Shown: positions 9,561-20,106, counted from the first letter of the stretch. The stretch is 64,000 nucleotides of DNA from Bradyrhizobium sp. CCBAU 51627 (GCF_028128765.1 NZ_LBJG01000008.1:1-64000), one strand, 5' to 3'. Made by a program: numbers and translations. The notes: generated by a model not told the origin, from the sequence alone.

Positions 9561-10454
9561 TCACCGCTCCCGCGCCAGTCGAGGATCGAGCAGATCGCGC
9601 AAGCCGTCGCCAAGCAGGTTGAGGCCGAGCACGGCGATCGCGATCGCCGCGCCCGGATAGACCGCGAGCATCGGCGACTGGAACAGCATGGTCTGCGCAT
9701 CGTTCAGCATGCGGCCCCAGGACGGCTGCGGCGGCTGGGTGCCCAGGCCAAGATAGGACAGCGCGGCTTCGGCGAGGATCGCGAGCGCAAACTGGATCGT
9801 CGCCTGCACGATCAGGATCGACAGGATGTTTGGCAGCACATGCTCGATGGTGATGCGGAAAGCGCCCTTCCCCGAGGCGCGCGCTGCCAGCACGAATTCG
9901 CGCGCCCAGATCGCATTGGCCGAGCCGCGCGTCAGACGGATCAAGGTCGGGATCTGGAAAATGCCGATCGCGATGATCGAGGTCACCATGCCCGGCCCAG
10001 CGACGGCGGCCAGCATGATGGCCGAGAGCACGGCGGGAAAGGCGAAGGTGAAGTCGGAGAAGCGCATGATGATCTCTTCGGTCCAGCCTCGCCTGGCCGA
10101 GGCGATCAGGCCAAGGCAGACGCCGAAGGTAAGACCGATGCTGACCGCGATGATGCCGACCAGGATGGTCGAGCGCGCACCCGCGAGCAGCAGCGAGACG
10201 ATATCGCGACCGAAGGAATCGGTGCCGAGCCAGTGCGCCGCTGACGGTGGTCGAAGTTTCGAGGCGATGTCGATCTCGTAAGGTGACCACGGCGTCCACA
10301 CCAGCGAGAGCAGCGCCGAGGCGACCACCAGCAGACTGAGCGCACCGCCCAGCACGAAGCTGCGATGGCGTAGCGCGCGGCCCCAGAACGTCCGGGCCGG
10401 CAAGGGGGGCGTTGCGACCGACGCGTCAAGCGGAGAGGAAAGCTGCGCGCTCAC
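9561..10454 (-). CDS. Peptide ABC transporter permease (DppC/OppC type)
   Basis: A 297-residue membrane protein. It has an N-terminal helix (SFVLGGALSLLVVASALL), the family LGTDSFGRDIVSLLLAGAR segment and an EAALSYLGLGTQPPQPSWG stretch near the C-terminus, all typical of the C-type permease of dipeptide importers. A GTG start at 10454 overlaps the upstream stop (GTGA), which places it correctly in the operon. The frame is open further upstream to 10721, but that stretch is low in hydrophobic residues and lies within the previous gene. Confidence 0.92.
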   Translation of the reverse strand: MSAQLSSPLDASVATPPLPARTFWGRALRHRSFVLGGALSLLVVASALLSLVWTPWSPYEIDIASKLRPPSAAHWLGTDSFGRDIVSLLLAGARSTILVGIIAVSIGLTFGVCLGLIASARRGWTEEIIMRFSDFTFAFPAVLSAIMLAAVAGPGMVTSIIAIGIFQIPTLIRLTRGSANAIWAREFVLAARASGKGAFRITIEHVLPNILSILIVQATIQFALAILAEAALSYLGLGTQPPQPSWGRMLNDAQTMLFQSPMLAVYPGAAIAIAVLGLNLLGDGLRDLLDPRLARER

Positions 10455-11401
10455 AGGTCGTGCACCTTGATGCGGGGATCGATGAAGGCATAGAGCACGT
10501 CGACCACGAAATTGACGATGACGACCATGGCGGCGAGCAGCATCACGCAATTGCGCACCACGATCAGATCGCGGTTGGCGATCGACTGGAAGATCAGGCG
10601 GCCAAGGCCCGGCAGATAGAATACGTTCTCGATCACGATGGTGCCGGCGAGCAGATTGGCGAATTGCAGACCCATCACCGTCATGACGGGAATCATGGCG
10701 TTGCGCAGCACGTGGCTCCACAGCACCTCGCGCTTGCCCAGCCCCTTCGCGCGCGCGGTCCGGACGAAATCCTCGCGCAGCACTTCCAGCACCGCCGAGC
10801 GGGTGACGCGGGCAAGGATCGCGGCCTGCACGACCGCCAGCGAGATCGACGGCAGCAGCAGCGATTTGACCCCTGGCCAGATGCCGTCATCCCAGCCGGC
10901 GAAGCCGCCCGCGGAGAGCCATTGCAGCCGCACGGCAAACAGCAGGACCAGGAGAATGGCGAACCAGAAATTCGGCAACGCGATGCCCACTTGCGTCAGC
11001 GACATCACACCGACATCGCCCAGCTTGTTGTGGTTGGCGGCGGTGTAGATGCCGGCCGAGAGCGCCAGCACCACCGTGATCAACATCGACATGATCGCGA
11101 GCGGAATGGTCAGCACCAACCGCTCCGCGATCAGGCTTGCGACCGGCGTACCGTAAACATAGGAATTGCCGAGATCGCCGACGAGGAGCCCCTTGATCCA
11201 TTGCAGGTAGCGGACCGCCAGCGGCTGGTCGAGCCCGAGCTTGACGGTGAGCGCGCGGACCGCGTCGGCCGAGGCGTCGGCGCCCATCAGCATCTGCGCG
11301 GCATTGCCCGGCAGCGCATCCAGCACCAGGAAAATGATCACGGAAGCGCCGACCAGCGTCGCCAGCAATGTCAGGACACGTCGAAGGACAAATACACTCA
11401 T
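10451..11401 (-). CDS. Peptide ABC transporter permease (DppB/OppB type)
   Basis: A 316-residue inner-membrane permease. It starts with the hallmark MSVFVLRRVLTLLATL helix, followed by the periplasmic LGLDQPLAVRYLQWIKGLL region. The EAA-like cytoplasmic loop is FVRTARAKGLGKREVLWSHVLRNA, where the ATPases dock. About six membrane segments are evident. It lies 75 bases downstream of the amidase gene on the same strand, so amidase and transporter may share a transcript. Confidence 0.93.
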   Translation of the reverse strand: MSVFVLRRVLTLLATLVGASVIIFLVLDALPGNAAQMLMGADASADAVRALTVKLGLDQPLAVRYLQWIKGLLVGDLGNSYVYGTPVASLIAERLVLTIPLAIMSMLITVVLALSAGIYTAANHNKLGDVGVMSLTQVGIALPNFWFAILLVLLFAVRLQWLSAGGFAGWDDGIWPGVKSLLLPSISLAVVQAAILARVTRSAVLEVLREDFVRTARAKGLGKREVLWSHVLRNAMIPVMTVMGLQFANLLAGTIVIENVFYLPGLGRLIFQSIANRDLIVVRNCVMLLAAMVVIVNFVVDVLYAFIDPRIKVHDL

Positions 11402-11476
11402 GCGCGGTCGGGTTCAGGGCTCATCGGCGGCACGATCAACATGTCCAGACGCCCGACGCAAGCCCTTTGCGACCCA

Positions 11477-12910
11477 TCATAGACCCCTTTGAACCGGCCA
11501 GAGGGAGAGAAGGTCACTCGAGGCTTCGAACAGCGCGCTGACACGAAGCAATTCCGCGTCACGGCGAAAACGACCGACGAGCTGGAGCCCGATCGGCAGG
11601 CCGTCGCGGCCAAAGCCGCAAGGCAGACTGATCGCGGGGTGGCCGGTCATGTTGAACGGCATGGTCCAGGGGAACCAATGCGGCCGGACGCTGTCAAACT
11701 GCTGGCCATCGATTTCGACGCTGCCGAACAGATCCTGGTCGATCGGGAGCGCCGTGCGGGTGATAGTCGGCATCGCCAAGAAATGCCCGCGCGCCAGCAG
11801 GGATTGCACACGCCGGAATAGCGCCGTGCGCGCGAACATCGCCTCCTGATAGTCGACGCCGCTGACATTGGTCGCCAGCGCGATCTGCTTGACAAACGAT
11901 TCGCTCAGGGCGTCCGCATGCTCGGCGACCAGCTTCGAAAAGCGCGAGCGCCAGACGGTGTGGTTGATGGCGCGCCAGATCGGCTCGACGTCGTAGCCCT
12001 CCCCGGAAAACTCCTCGAGCTCAGCGCCGAGATTTGCGAGCCGATCGAGGCTCGCTTTGAAGGCGGTCGCGACATCCGACGACACCGGACGTCCTGGAGG
12101 CGAGGCGCAGAACAGGATCTTCTGCCCACGCAGATCGCCGCGCGGGCTCGCAGTGCCGACGAAATCGGGCACCGGCACGCCAATCGACCAGGGATCGCAG
12201 GTGTCCTCGCCCGCCATCGCCTGCATCATCAAGGCGGTGTCGGCGACATTGCGCGTGGTCGGCGTGACATAGGTCTGGTTGCCGAACGCGTCGAGCGCCT
12301 GGCTGTGCGCGATCACGCCGTTGCTCTGCTTCAAGCCAACCACGCCGTTGCAGGCGGCGGGAATGCGCGTCGAGCCGCCGCCATCGGTCGCGATCGCCAG
12401 CGGCGCAATGCCGCTCGCCACTGCCACCGCGGCGCCGCCGCTGGAGCCGCCGGAGGAGCGCCGCGCGTCCCACGCATTGCGGGTGCGGCCAAACAGCGGC
12501 GAGTCTGTCAGGCACTTGCTGCCGAACTCCGGCGTCGTGGTCTTGCCGATCAGGATCGCGCCCTCGCTGCGCAGCTTTGCGACAGCGACGGCATCCTCCG
12601 TTGGCACGTTGTCTTTATATGGGACGGCACCGAACGTGGTCTTCACGCCTTTGGTGTTGACGATGTCCTTGACCGTCACGGGCAGGCCATGCAGCAGTCC
12701 GAGCGGTTCGCCCGCCATCACTTTGCGCTCGGCTTCGCGCGCCGCGGCCATTGCCTCGTCGCCACAGATCGTGATGAAGCAGTTCAGCCTGGGCTGGAGC
12801 CCCTCGGCCCGCGCGAGCACGGCGCGGACGATCTCGACGGGAGAAATCCGCTTGTTCGCGATCAGGCGACGCAATTCGGTTGCGGACAGCAGGCAGGGAT
12901 CGCCGTTCAT
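11477..12910 (-). CDS. Amidase signature family hydrolase
   Basis: A 477-residue amidase of the GatA/AS family. The catalytic triad is visible: Lys81 in LPVTVKD, Ser156 in the GGSSGGA motif and the nucleophile Ser180 in DGGGSTRIPA. It would hydrolyse an amide bond in the cytoplasm, with no signal peptide present. The ATG at 12910 gives the family-length protein, although the frame stays open upstream into the regulator gene. It faces a LysR-type regulator across 117 bases and precedes a peptide-type importer, so the likely role is to cleave an imported amide, peptide or amino-acid derivative. The substrate is unknown. Confidence 0.9.
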   Translation of the reverse strand: MNGDPCLLSATELRRLIANKRISPVEIVRAVLARAEGLQPRLNCFITICGDEAMAAAREAERKVMAGEPLGLLHGLPVTVKDIVNTKGVKTTFGAVPYKDNVPTEDAVAVAKLRSEGAILIGKTTTPEFGSKCLTDSPLFGRTRNAWDARRSSGGSSGGAAVAVASGIAPLAIATDGGGSTRIPAACNGVVGLKQSNGVIAHSQALDAFGNQTYVTPTTRNVADTALMMQAMAGEDTCDPWSIGVPVPDFVGTASPRGDLRGQKILFCASPPGRPVSSDVATAFKASLDRLANLGAELEEFSGEGYDVEPIWRAINHTVWRSRFSKLVAEHADALSESFVKQIALATNVSGVDYQEAMFARTALFRRVQSLLARGHFLAMPTITRTALPIDQDLFGSVEIDGQQFDSVRPHWFPWTMPFNMTGHPAISLPCGFGRDGLPIGLQLVGRFRRDAELLRVSALFEASSDLLSLWPVQRGL

Positions 12911-13013
12911 CGTCAGATCATGCTCCGAAGCGGGCCGCCATTGGCCCCCTGCATTGACAAGGAGAATGACAGTTTTGTTAACTCGGCGTCCAATACGATT
13001 TTGATGATCAACC

Positions 13014-13030
13014 CATACGGTTTCGGTATG
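13014..13030. promoter_or_regulatory. LysR-type operator, CATAC-N7-GTATG
   Basis: The dyad contains ATAC-N7-GTAT, the recognition core known for CatM/BenM-type LysR regulators, and also satisfies the general T-N11-A rule. It lies in the amidase/LysR intergenic region and overlaps the regulator start codon, so binding would also repress the regulator gene. Function is inferred. Confidence 0.6.
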
Positions 13031-13921
13031 CCTATGGATCTTCGCCGGCTCCGCTATTTCGTGGCCGTGGCCGAGGCGCGCAGCGTCGGCAAGGCTGCCG
13101 AGAGGTTGCGGATGGCGCAGCCGCCGCTCTCGGTCCAGATCCGGAAGCTGGAAGCTGAGATCGGCGCAGCACTGTTTCGCCGCGGTACACGCGGCATGGA
13201 TCTGACGGAAGCGGGCCAGGCGCTGATGACGCGCGCCAGCGAAGCGCTGGCGCTCGCCGCCGACGGGGCTGAAGCCGCGCGGGCAGTCGCTTCCGGACGG
13301 CGCGGGCGAATCTCGGTCGGCTACATGTTCGTGCTCGCGAACGCCGTGCTGCCGAGACTGATCCCCGAGCTGCGGCGATCCATTCCCGGCGTCGATCTCG
13401 ATTTCGTCGACCTCAGTGCATCGACGCGCGAGGCGCGGCTGCTCGACTGCAGCGTCACGGTGGCGCTGTGCATGCCGGCGATCCACCACCCTGAAGTCCA
13501 GGTGGCGCGGATCGGCACACAACGCTTCATGCTGGCGATGCCCCGCCGCTCGCCGCTGGCGCGGCTCGGTGCCGTGCCAATGGCGCGGTTGCAGGGCCGT
13601 CCTCTGATCGCGCTGCCGCCGCCGGAGCGGGACCCTGCCTCCTCCGCAGTCGCGGCTCTGCTGCGGCGGCATCGGATCGTGATGCCGATCGCGAGCCGGG
13701 TAGAGACAGCACATTCGGCGATGAGCCTTGTTCTCGCGGGCGAAGGCTTCGCGATCCTGCCCGCCTGCGCCAAGCTCGGCGCGCCGCGCGGCCTCGTATT
13801 CCGGCCACTACGGGACGCGGCCGATTCCATCGATATCGCGGTATGCTGGCGTCGGGACTCGCAAAGCCCGCTGATCCCCAGATTTCTGAAATGCGCCGAG
13901 AAGATCGTCGCGCGGCTGTGA
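13028..13921 (+). CDS. LysR-type transcriptional regulator (CatM/BenM-like)
   Basis: A 297-residue LysR protein. Residues 1-60 carry the winged HTH (LRRLRYFVAVAEARS, KAAERLRMAQPPLSVQIRKLE) followed by the TEAG turn, close to the CatM/BenM branch. The rest is the ligand-binding fold. The start is taken at 13028 (MPMDLRR); the second ATG at 13034 is equally plausible and would move the CATAC-N7-GTATG dyad just into the leader. It is divergent from the amidase-transporter genes and probably controls them in response to a small ligand. Although relatives bind aromatic-derived muconates, the neighbours here do not suggest aromatic catabolism. Confidence 0.93.
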   Translation: MPMDLRRLRYFVAVAEARSVGKAAERLRMAQPPLSVQIRKLEAEIGAALFRRGTRGMDLTEAGQALMTRASEALALAADGAEAARAVASGRRGRISVGYMFVLANAVLPRLIPELRRSIPGVDLDFVDLSASTREARLLDCSVTVALCMPAIHHPEVQVARIGTQRFMLAMPRRSPLARLGAVPMARLQGRPLIALPPPERDPASSAVAALLRRHRIVMPIASRVETAHSAMSLVLAGEGFAILPACAKLGAPRGLVFRPLRDAADSIDIAVCWRRDSQSPLIPRFLKCAEKIVARL

Positions 13922-13927
13922 GGCGGC

Positions 13928-14863
13928 CTACCAGTTCCAGTTGATCTCGTGACTCCAGGGCGGATCGGCGCCCGGACGGGTGCAGGTTAGGCCGGCGCAG
14001 TTGGCGGCAAAGGACAGCGCGCGGCGGAGATCCTCAGTGCCGATGTCCTTGAGTTGCTGCCTGACGAGACGACCCTGCTTGTGCAGGGCAAACAGCAATG
14101 CGGCCTGAAAGCTGTCGCCCGCGCCGATGGTATCGGCGACGGTGACCTTCGGCGCCTCGACTTCGACCTGCCCGGTCTTTGCGTGCCAGGCGACTGCGCC
14201 AATGTTACCGCGGGTGATGACGACGAGGCTGGTGCCCTGCCCCAGCATCGCGTTCGCGCGCTGCTGATAATGCTCCTCGCCGAAGAGATAGGCGAAGTCG
14301 ACATCCGACATCTTGACGAGGTCGGCGCCCCTCGCGAATTCGGTCATGCGCGCGAGATAGGCCGGCTTGTCCTTGACGAGGTTGGGGCGGCAGTTCGGAT
14401 CGAAGGAGATCGTTGACGACGCCTGCGCATCCGCGAGCATGGCCTTGGTTTCCGCTGCACCCTGGTCGTTGACCAGCGTGGTCGAGCCGACATGCACGGC
14501 TTCGACGGCATCAAAGGGGATGCTCCCGCGCCGAAACGTCCAATTTCGCGCCGCGGTGTCGGCGTCATAGAAGGCGTAATGCGACTCGCCGGCGACGATG
14601 CGGACGAAGGCAAGCGTGGTCTGGTGGTCGCTGCGGGTCGCGAGATCAAGCGTGACGTTCGACGCAGCGGCATGGTCGGCGATCATGCGACCGAACATGT
14701 CGGTCGAGATGCCGCCGACGAAACCGGTCGGAGCGCCCAGTCGCGCGATCCCGATGGCGACGTTGAGGCAGGAGCCGCCGACCGCCGGCATCACGGCTTC
14801 GCGGCCGTCGGCGTTTTTCGTCGGTACGAAATCGATCAGCGCGTCGCCGCAGGAGATCAGCAT
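13928..14863 (-). CDS. PfkB-family sugar kinase (fructokinase-like)
   Basis: A 311-residue ribokinase-fold kinase. The N-terminal CGDALIDFVP and GGSCLNVAIGIARLG segments bind the sugar. The C-terminal signature DTIGAGDSFQAALL carries the catalytic Asp and anion hole. It would phosphorylate a ketohexose such as fructose with ATP. It is the last gene of the sugar-alcohol operon, two bases after the FGGY kinase stop. Fructose is the expected oxidation product of sorbitol or mannitol, which fits a fructokinase here. Confidence 0.9.
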   Translation of the reverse strand: MLISCGDALIDFVPTKNADGREAVMPAVGGSCLNVAIGIARLGAPTGFVGGISTDMFGRMIADHAAASNVTLDLATRSDHQTTLAFVRIVAGESHYAFYDADTAARNWTFRRGSIPFDAVEAVHVGSTTLVNDQGAAETKAMLADAQASSTISFDPNCRPNLVKDKPAYLARMTEFARGADLVKMSDVDFAYLFGEEHYQQRANAMLGQGTSLVVITRGNIGAVAWHAKTGQVEVEAPKVTVADTIGAGDSFQAALLFALHKQGRLVRQQLKDIGTEDLRRALSFAANCAGLTCTRPGADPPWSHEINWNW

Positions 14864-14865
14864 GT

Positions 14866-16515
14866 CTATTGGCCCTTGACGATATCGCGCATCGCTGCAC
14901 GGCTGCCGCGATCAACCTCGCGCAACAGCTTGTACACCGCGCGCTTCCTGGTGTGAAACGCCGCCATGTCGGGCGTGGTCGGCTCGCTCTTGCGTCCGAG
15001 CGCCGACATTTTTGCCATGGTCTCACCGATCGAGGCATAGGCGCCGCCGGCGACGGCACCTAACATCGCAGCGCCCAGCAGCACCGGCTCCCTGGTTTGC
15101 GGCAACGCCACGGTGAGACCGGTGGTATCAGCCATGATCTGTCGCACCAAAGGGCTACGACTGGCGCCGCCGCCCATGATCATGATGCCGGCGCGCACGC
15201 CATGGGCGGCAAAAGCCTCGATCACCTCGGCCAGCCCGTAGGCGAGCCCGCAAAGACCTGCGACGAACAGCCGCTCCATCGAGCCGACGTCAGTGTCGAG
15301 ATCGAGGCCTGCGATCACCGCGCGGGTGTTGGGGTCGGCATAGGGCGAGCGGTTGCCGATGAACTCAGGGAGCACATGGACGTCACGGGCCAGCAGCGCG
15401 GCCCGACTGGCGTCACCTGCGCGCGCGATGATGCGGCGCTCGAGGAATTCGATGAGGTCGACGCCCTCGCTCTTCGCCGCCACGCTCGCTTCCGTATGGA
15501 CCGGATGCGACTTGAGGAGATGGTCGATCGCCGCGCCCGCGGCGGACTGACCGCCCTCGTTGAGCCAGAACTCCGGCACCATGCCGGAATAATAGGGACC
15601 CCAGACGCCGGGCACGAAGCACGGCTCCTTCGTCGTCGCCATGATGCAGGCCGACGTTCCCATGATGTAGGCGAGGCGATCGGTGACGTCGGTCGTTCCG
15701 CGCGATCCGTCACGGCCACCGATCGCGCCGATGCCGCCGGCATGCGCGTCGATTAACGAGGCGCCGACCGGCGTGCCAACCGAGAGGCCGAGATCGGCGG
15801 CGGCCGCTCGGGTGAGACCGGCGCCGAGCGGCGTGCCGGGGGCGACGATCTCGGTGCCGATGCGAGCATATGTCTCGCTCACGAAGTCGGAGAGACCGAT
15901 ACGCTTGAAGAACGGCGCACTCCAGCCACCGCCATCATGGGCGAGATAGTTCCATTTGCAGGTAACGGTGCAGGTCGAACGTTGCAGCGAGCCGGTGGCG
16001 CGCCAGGTCAGATAATCCGCCAGATCGAAGAAATGCCCGGCAGCGTCGAAGCTCGCGCGCAAGTGCCGCTTCAGCCACAAAAGTTTCGGCATCTCCATCT
16101 CGGGCGAGATCGAGCCGCCGACATAGCGCAGCACATCGTCGGCGGTCTCGTTGATCAGCCGCGCTTCTGCAATGGCTCGATGATCCATCCAGACGATGAC
16201 GTTGCGCTGCGGCTCACCCGAAGCGCTGACCGTGAGCGGCCCGCCTTGCCTGTCGAGGACAACCAGCGAACAGGTCGCGTCAAAGCCGATGCCGGCGACG
16301 CTGTCCGGCGCAATGGCCGCTTCCGCCATCGCCGCCCGCACCGAATTGACACAGGCTCGCCAGATATCCTCCGACGATTGCTCGACGATGTCACCGGCCT
16401 CATGCCAGATCCGGATCGGATGCCTGGCGGTCGCGAGCAGCGTTCCCGCCTCGTCAAATACCCCTGCTCGCGTGCTCGTGGTCCCTACGTCGACGCCGAT
16501 ATACGCTCGCGGCAT
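14866..16515 (-). CDS. FGGY-family pentulose kinase (ribulokinase-like)
   Basis: A 549-residue FGGY kinase with the N-terminal phosphate-binding segment YIGVDVGTTSTRAGVFD and a mid-domain VIVWMDHRA. The C-terminal IMIMGGGASRSPLVRQIMAD is the adenosine-binding motif. Its length and motifs match the pentulose kinase (D-ribulokinase-like) branch rather than glycerol kinase. It would phosphorylate a ketopentose such as ribulose or xylulose made by the neighbouring dehydrogenase. The ATG at 16515 is preferred because GGGAG lies five bases upstream; a GTG at 16521 overlaps that site. Confidence 0.9.
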   Translation of the reverse strand: MPRAYIGVDVGTTSTRAGVFDEAGTLLATARHPIRIWHEAGDIVEQSSEDIWRACVNSVRAAMAEAAIAPDSVAGIGFDATCSLVVLDRQGGPLTVSASGEPQRNVIVWMDHRAIAEARLINETADDVLRYVGGSISPEMEMPKLLWLKRHLRASFDAAGHFFDLADYLTWRATGSLQRSTCTVTCKWNYLAHDGGGWSAPFFKRIGLSDFVSETYARIGTEIVAPGTPLGAGLTRAAAADLGLSVGTPVGASLIDAHAGGIGAIGGRDGSRGTTDVTDRLAYIMGTSACIMATTKEPCFVPGVWGPYYSGMVPEFWLNEGGQSAAGAAIDHLLKSHPVHTEASVAAKSEGVDLIEFLERRIIARAGDASRAALLARDVHVLPEFIGNRSPYADPNTRAVIAGLDLDTDVGSMERLFVAGLCGLAYGLAEVIEAFAAHGVRAGIMIMGGGASRSPLVRQIMADTTGLTVALPQTREPVLLGAAMLGAVAGGAYASIGETMAKMSALGRKSEPTTPDMAAFHTRKRAVYKLLREVDRGSRAAMRDIVKGQ

Positions 16516-16554
16516 AGTCACTCCCGGTCACTTCCGTCGGTTTTGACGGCAAGC

Positions 16555-17328
16555 CTACCAGCAAGTGTAGCCGCCATCCACCAGCACGATGCTTCCGGTC
16601 ATCAGGCTCGCAGCCTCCGAGGCCAGGAACAGGACGACCGAGGCGATTTCCTCGACCTGCCCCATCCGCGCCATCGGGGTTCCACCGATCCAGGCGTCGT
16701 ACATTTTCGGGTTGCTCTTCACGAAAGCGTTGAGCGGCGTCTCGATATAGGTCGGCGCGACCGCATTGACGCGGATGCCTCGCGCGCCCCATTCGGCGGC
16801 CAGCGACTTGGTCAGGTGATGCACGCCGGCCTTGGAGGCGTTATAGAAACACTGCTCCTGCGGCTTGTTGACGATGAAGCCGGACATCGAGCCGACATTG
16901 ACGATGGCGCCACTTCCCGCCTTCAGCATATGCTTGCCGAACTCGCGGCAGCACCAGAAGGTGCCGTTGAGATTGACGTCGATGACGTTGAGCCAGTGCT
17001 CGTCGGTCACGGTCTCGGCCGGCGTCTCGCTGCGGGCGATGCCGGCATTGTTGACGAGGATGTCGACCTTGCCGTGGCGGCCGACAAGGTCGTTCGCGAC
17101 CTCCGCCACGCGCTTGGTGTCGGTGACGTCCATGATCGCGGTCTCGATGTCAAAACCCTTCGCCTTCAGGCCGGCCTCGGCGTCGCCGGCGACCTTGCTG
17201 TCGCGATCGCCGATGATCACCCTGGCGCCGGCCTCAGCCAGCGCTTCGGCGCAGGCAAGGCCAATGCCCTGCCCGCCGCCGGTGATGAAAGCGGTCTTGC
17301 CGCTCAGCTTGAATTTCTCCAGGTACAT
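16555..17328 (-). CDS. SDR-family polyol dehydrogenase
   Basis: A 257-residue short-chain dehydrogenase. The NAD-binding TGGGQGIG lies at 16-23 and NNAG at 93-96. The catalytic Ser is in SMSG (147-150) and Tyr162-x3-Lys166 lies in FYNASKAG. The Asp after the second strand (GDRD) favours NAD over NADP. Located between a polyol-type ABC importer and two sugar kinases, it most likely oxidises an imported sugar alcohol (arabitol, ribitol, sorbitol or similar) to a ketose. The exact substrate is not readable. Confidence 0.9.
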   Translation of the reverse strand: MYLEKFKLSGKTAFITGGGQGIGLACAEALAEAGARVIIGDRDSKVAGDAEAGLKAKGFDIETAIMDVTDTKRVAEVANDLVGRHGKVDILVNNAGIARSETPAETVTDEHWLNVIDVNLNGTFWCCREFGKHMLKAGSGAIVNVGSMSGFIVNKPQEQCFYNASKAGVHHLTKSLAAEWGARGIRVNAVAPTYIETPLNAFVKSNPKMYDAWIGGTPMARMGQVEEIASVVLFLASEAASLMTGSIVLVDGGYTCW

Positions 17329-17348
17329 GGTCGCATTCCCGTTTCTTG

Positions 17349-18356
<1,008 letters not shown>

Positions 18357-18371
18357 GATCCGGCAGCCCCT

Positions 18372-19202
18372 TTACTTCACCGCGCCGAAGGTGAGCCCGC
18401 GCACGAGCTGCTTCTGGCTGAACCAACCAAGGACGAGAATGGGCGCGATCGCCAGCGTCGAGGCCGCCGACAGCTTGGCCCAGAACAGTCCTTCCGGACT
18501 GGAATAGGAGGCGATGAACGTGGTGAGCGGCGCGGCGCTCGAAGTCGACAGGTTGAGCGTCCAGAACGCCTCGTTCCAGGCCAGGATCAGATTGAGCAGC
18601 AAGGTCGATGCCAGCCCCGGGATGGCCATCGGCGTCAGGACGTAGACCAGCTCGCGACCGATGGTGGCGCCGTCCATGCGCGCGGCCTCCAGGATGTCGC
18701 GCGGGATCTCCTTGAAATAGGTGAACAGCATCCAGATCACGATCGGCAGATTGCCGAGGCAGAGGATGAAGACGAGGCCGATGCGCGAATCGAGCAGACC
18801 GAAGCTCTTGTAGATCAGATAGATCGGCACCAGCACGCCGACCGGCGGCATCATCTTGGTCGAGAGCATCCAGAGCAGGATGTCCTTGGTGCGCTTGGTC
18901 GGCGAGAACGCCATCGACCAGGCCGCCGGGATCGCGATCAGCAGCGCAATCAGCGTCGAGCCGCCGGCGATGATGATCGAGTTCATGGCGTGGAGGACAT
19001 AGTCGCTGCGCTCCTGCACCGTGGCGTAGTTCTCGGTGGTCCAGTGGAAGAACAGGAAGGACGGCGGAATTGCGAAGGCCTCGAGCTCGGTCTTGAAGCT
19101 CGCCAGCACCATCCACAGGATCGGGAAGAAGATCAGGAAGCCGAAGAACCAGGCCGCGATCGTCGAGACCACCACCCGCTGCGTCGTTGATTTGCGCGCC
19201 AT
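18372..19202 (-). CDS. Sugar/polyol ABC transporter permease (MalG type)
   Basis: A 276-residue permease with about six helices. The N-terminal segment TIAAWFFGFLIFFPILWMVLASFK is typical of CUT1 MalG-type subunits, and the cytoplasmic EAA loop reads ILEAARMDGATIGRELVYVLTPMAIPG. The start at 19202 lies four bases after the preceding permease stop; the frame is open to 19253 but that extension overlaps the previous gene. It should form the membrane channel with the neighbouring permease. Confidence 0.92.
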   Translation of the reverse strand: MARKSTTQRVVVSTIAAWFFGFLIFFPILWMVLASFKTELEAFAIPPSFLFFHWTTENYATVQERSDYVLHAMNSIIIAGGSTLIALLIAIPAAWSMAFSPTKRTKDILLWMLSTKMMPPVGVLVPIYLIYKSFGLLDSRIGLVFILCLGNLPIVIWMLFTYFKEIPRDILEAARMDGATIGRELVYVLTPMAIPGLASTLLLNLILAWNEAFWTLNLSTSSAAPLTTFIASYSSPEGLFWAKLSAASTLAIAPILVLGWFSQKQLVRGLTFGAVK

Positions 19203-19206
19203 GATG

Positions 19207-20079
19207 TCAGGCTTCCAAATTGCGGCCGACGATGCGGACGAGGAAGAAGGCAACCACGTTGGCGATCACCACGGCGACGAGGCCGCCCGCCGAGGCGCTG
19301 CCGACGTCGAACTGGATCAGCGCCTGCGAATAGATCAGGAAGGCGATGTTGGTGGTCTGCAGGCCCGGCCCGCCACCGGTGGTGACGAAGATCTCGGCGA
19401 ACACGGTGAGCAGGAAGATGGTCTCGATCAGGATCACGACCGTGATCGGGCGGGCCAGATGCGGCAGCGTGATGTAGATGAAGGTCGAAACCGCGCTCGC
19501 GCCATCCATCTCGGCTGCCTCCTTCTGCTCCTCGTCGAGCGATTGCAGCGCGGTGAGCAGGATCAGCGTCGCGAACGGCAGCCATTGCCAGGCCACGATC
19601 AGGATCACCGAGAACAGCGGCGCGTCGTTGAACCAGTCGATCGGCGTCAGCCCGACCAGCCTGGCGAGCCAGGCGAACAGGCCGGACACCGGGTGCATCA
19701 AGAGGTTCTTCCAGACGAGCGCGCTCACCGTCGGCATCACGAAGAACGGTGCGATCACCATCAGCCGAACGAAGTTGCGTCCCACCACAGGTTGATCCAG
19801 CAGCAGCGCCAGGGGAATGCCGAGCAGGATCGTCAGCGCCAGCACCGAGCCGACCAGCACCAGCGTGTTCTGGAGGGAGGCGAGGAAGGCCGGGTCGGTG
19901 AGGAAATAGCTGAAGTTTTCGAGTCCGACGAACGATTCCGAGCCGGGATCAAGCAGGCTGTAATGCAGCGTCGAGAAGTAGATCGTCAGCGCGAGCGGGA
20001 CGATCATCCAGATGAAGAGCAGTCCGACGGCCGGGGTCAGCAGCGACCGCGCAAGGAATTGCGTTTGCCGGGTTGCCAT
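19207..20079 (-). CDS. Sugar/polyol ABC transporter permease (MalF type)
   Basis: A 290-residue membrane protein of the CUT1 family. The first helix (LLTPAVGLLFIWMIVPLALTIYFS) precedes a periplasmic FVGLENFSYFLTDP segment characteristic of MalF/UgpA-type subunits. The EAA loop is QKEAAEMDGASAVSTFIYITLPHL. The ATG at 20079 has a GAGAGG Shine-Dalgarno immediately upstream. A strong stem-loop (20107-20141) separates it from the binding-protein gene, consistent with lower expression of the permeases. Confidence 0.92.
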   Translation of the reverse strand: MATRQTQFLARSLLTPAVGLLFIWMIVPLALTIYFSTLHYSLLDPGSESFVGLENFSYFLTDPAFLASLQNTLVLVGSVLALTILLGIPLALLLDQPVVGRNFVRLMVIAPFFVMPTVSALVWKNLLMHPVSGLFAWLARLVGLTPIDWFNDAPLFSVILIVAWQWLPFATLILLTALQSLDEEQKEAAEMDGASAVSTFIYITLPHLARPITVVILIETIFLLTVFAEIFVTTGGGPGLQTTNIAFLIYSQALIQFDVGSASAGGLVAVVIANVVAFFLVRIVGRNLEA

Positions 20080-20106
20080 CCTCTCGCTCTCCGCTAACGG
20101 TAAGAA

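Noticed and set aside
11918..13027. Long plus-strand frame that joins the LysR gene
   Set aside because: The part before 13028 is antisense to the amidase and has no domain; the frame merely stays open into the true LysR start.
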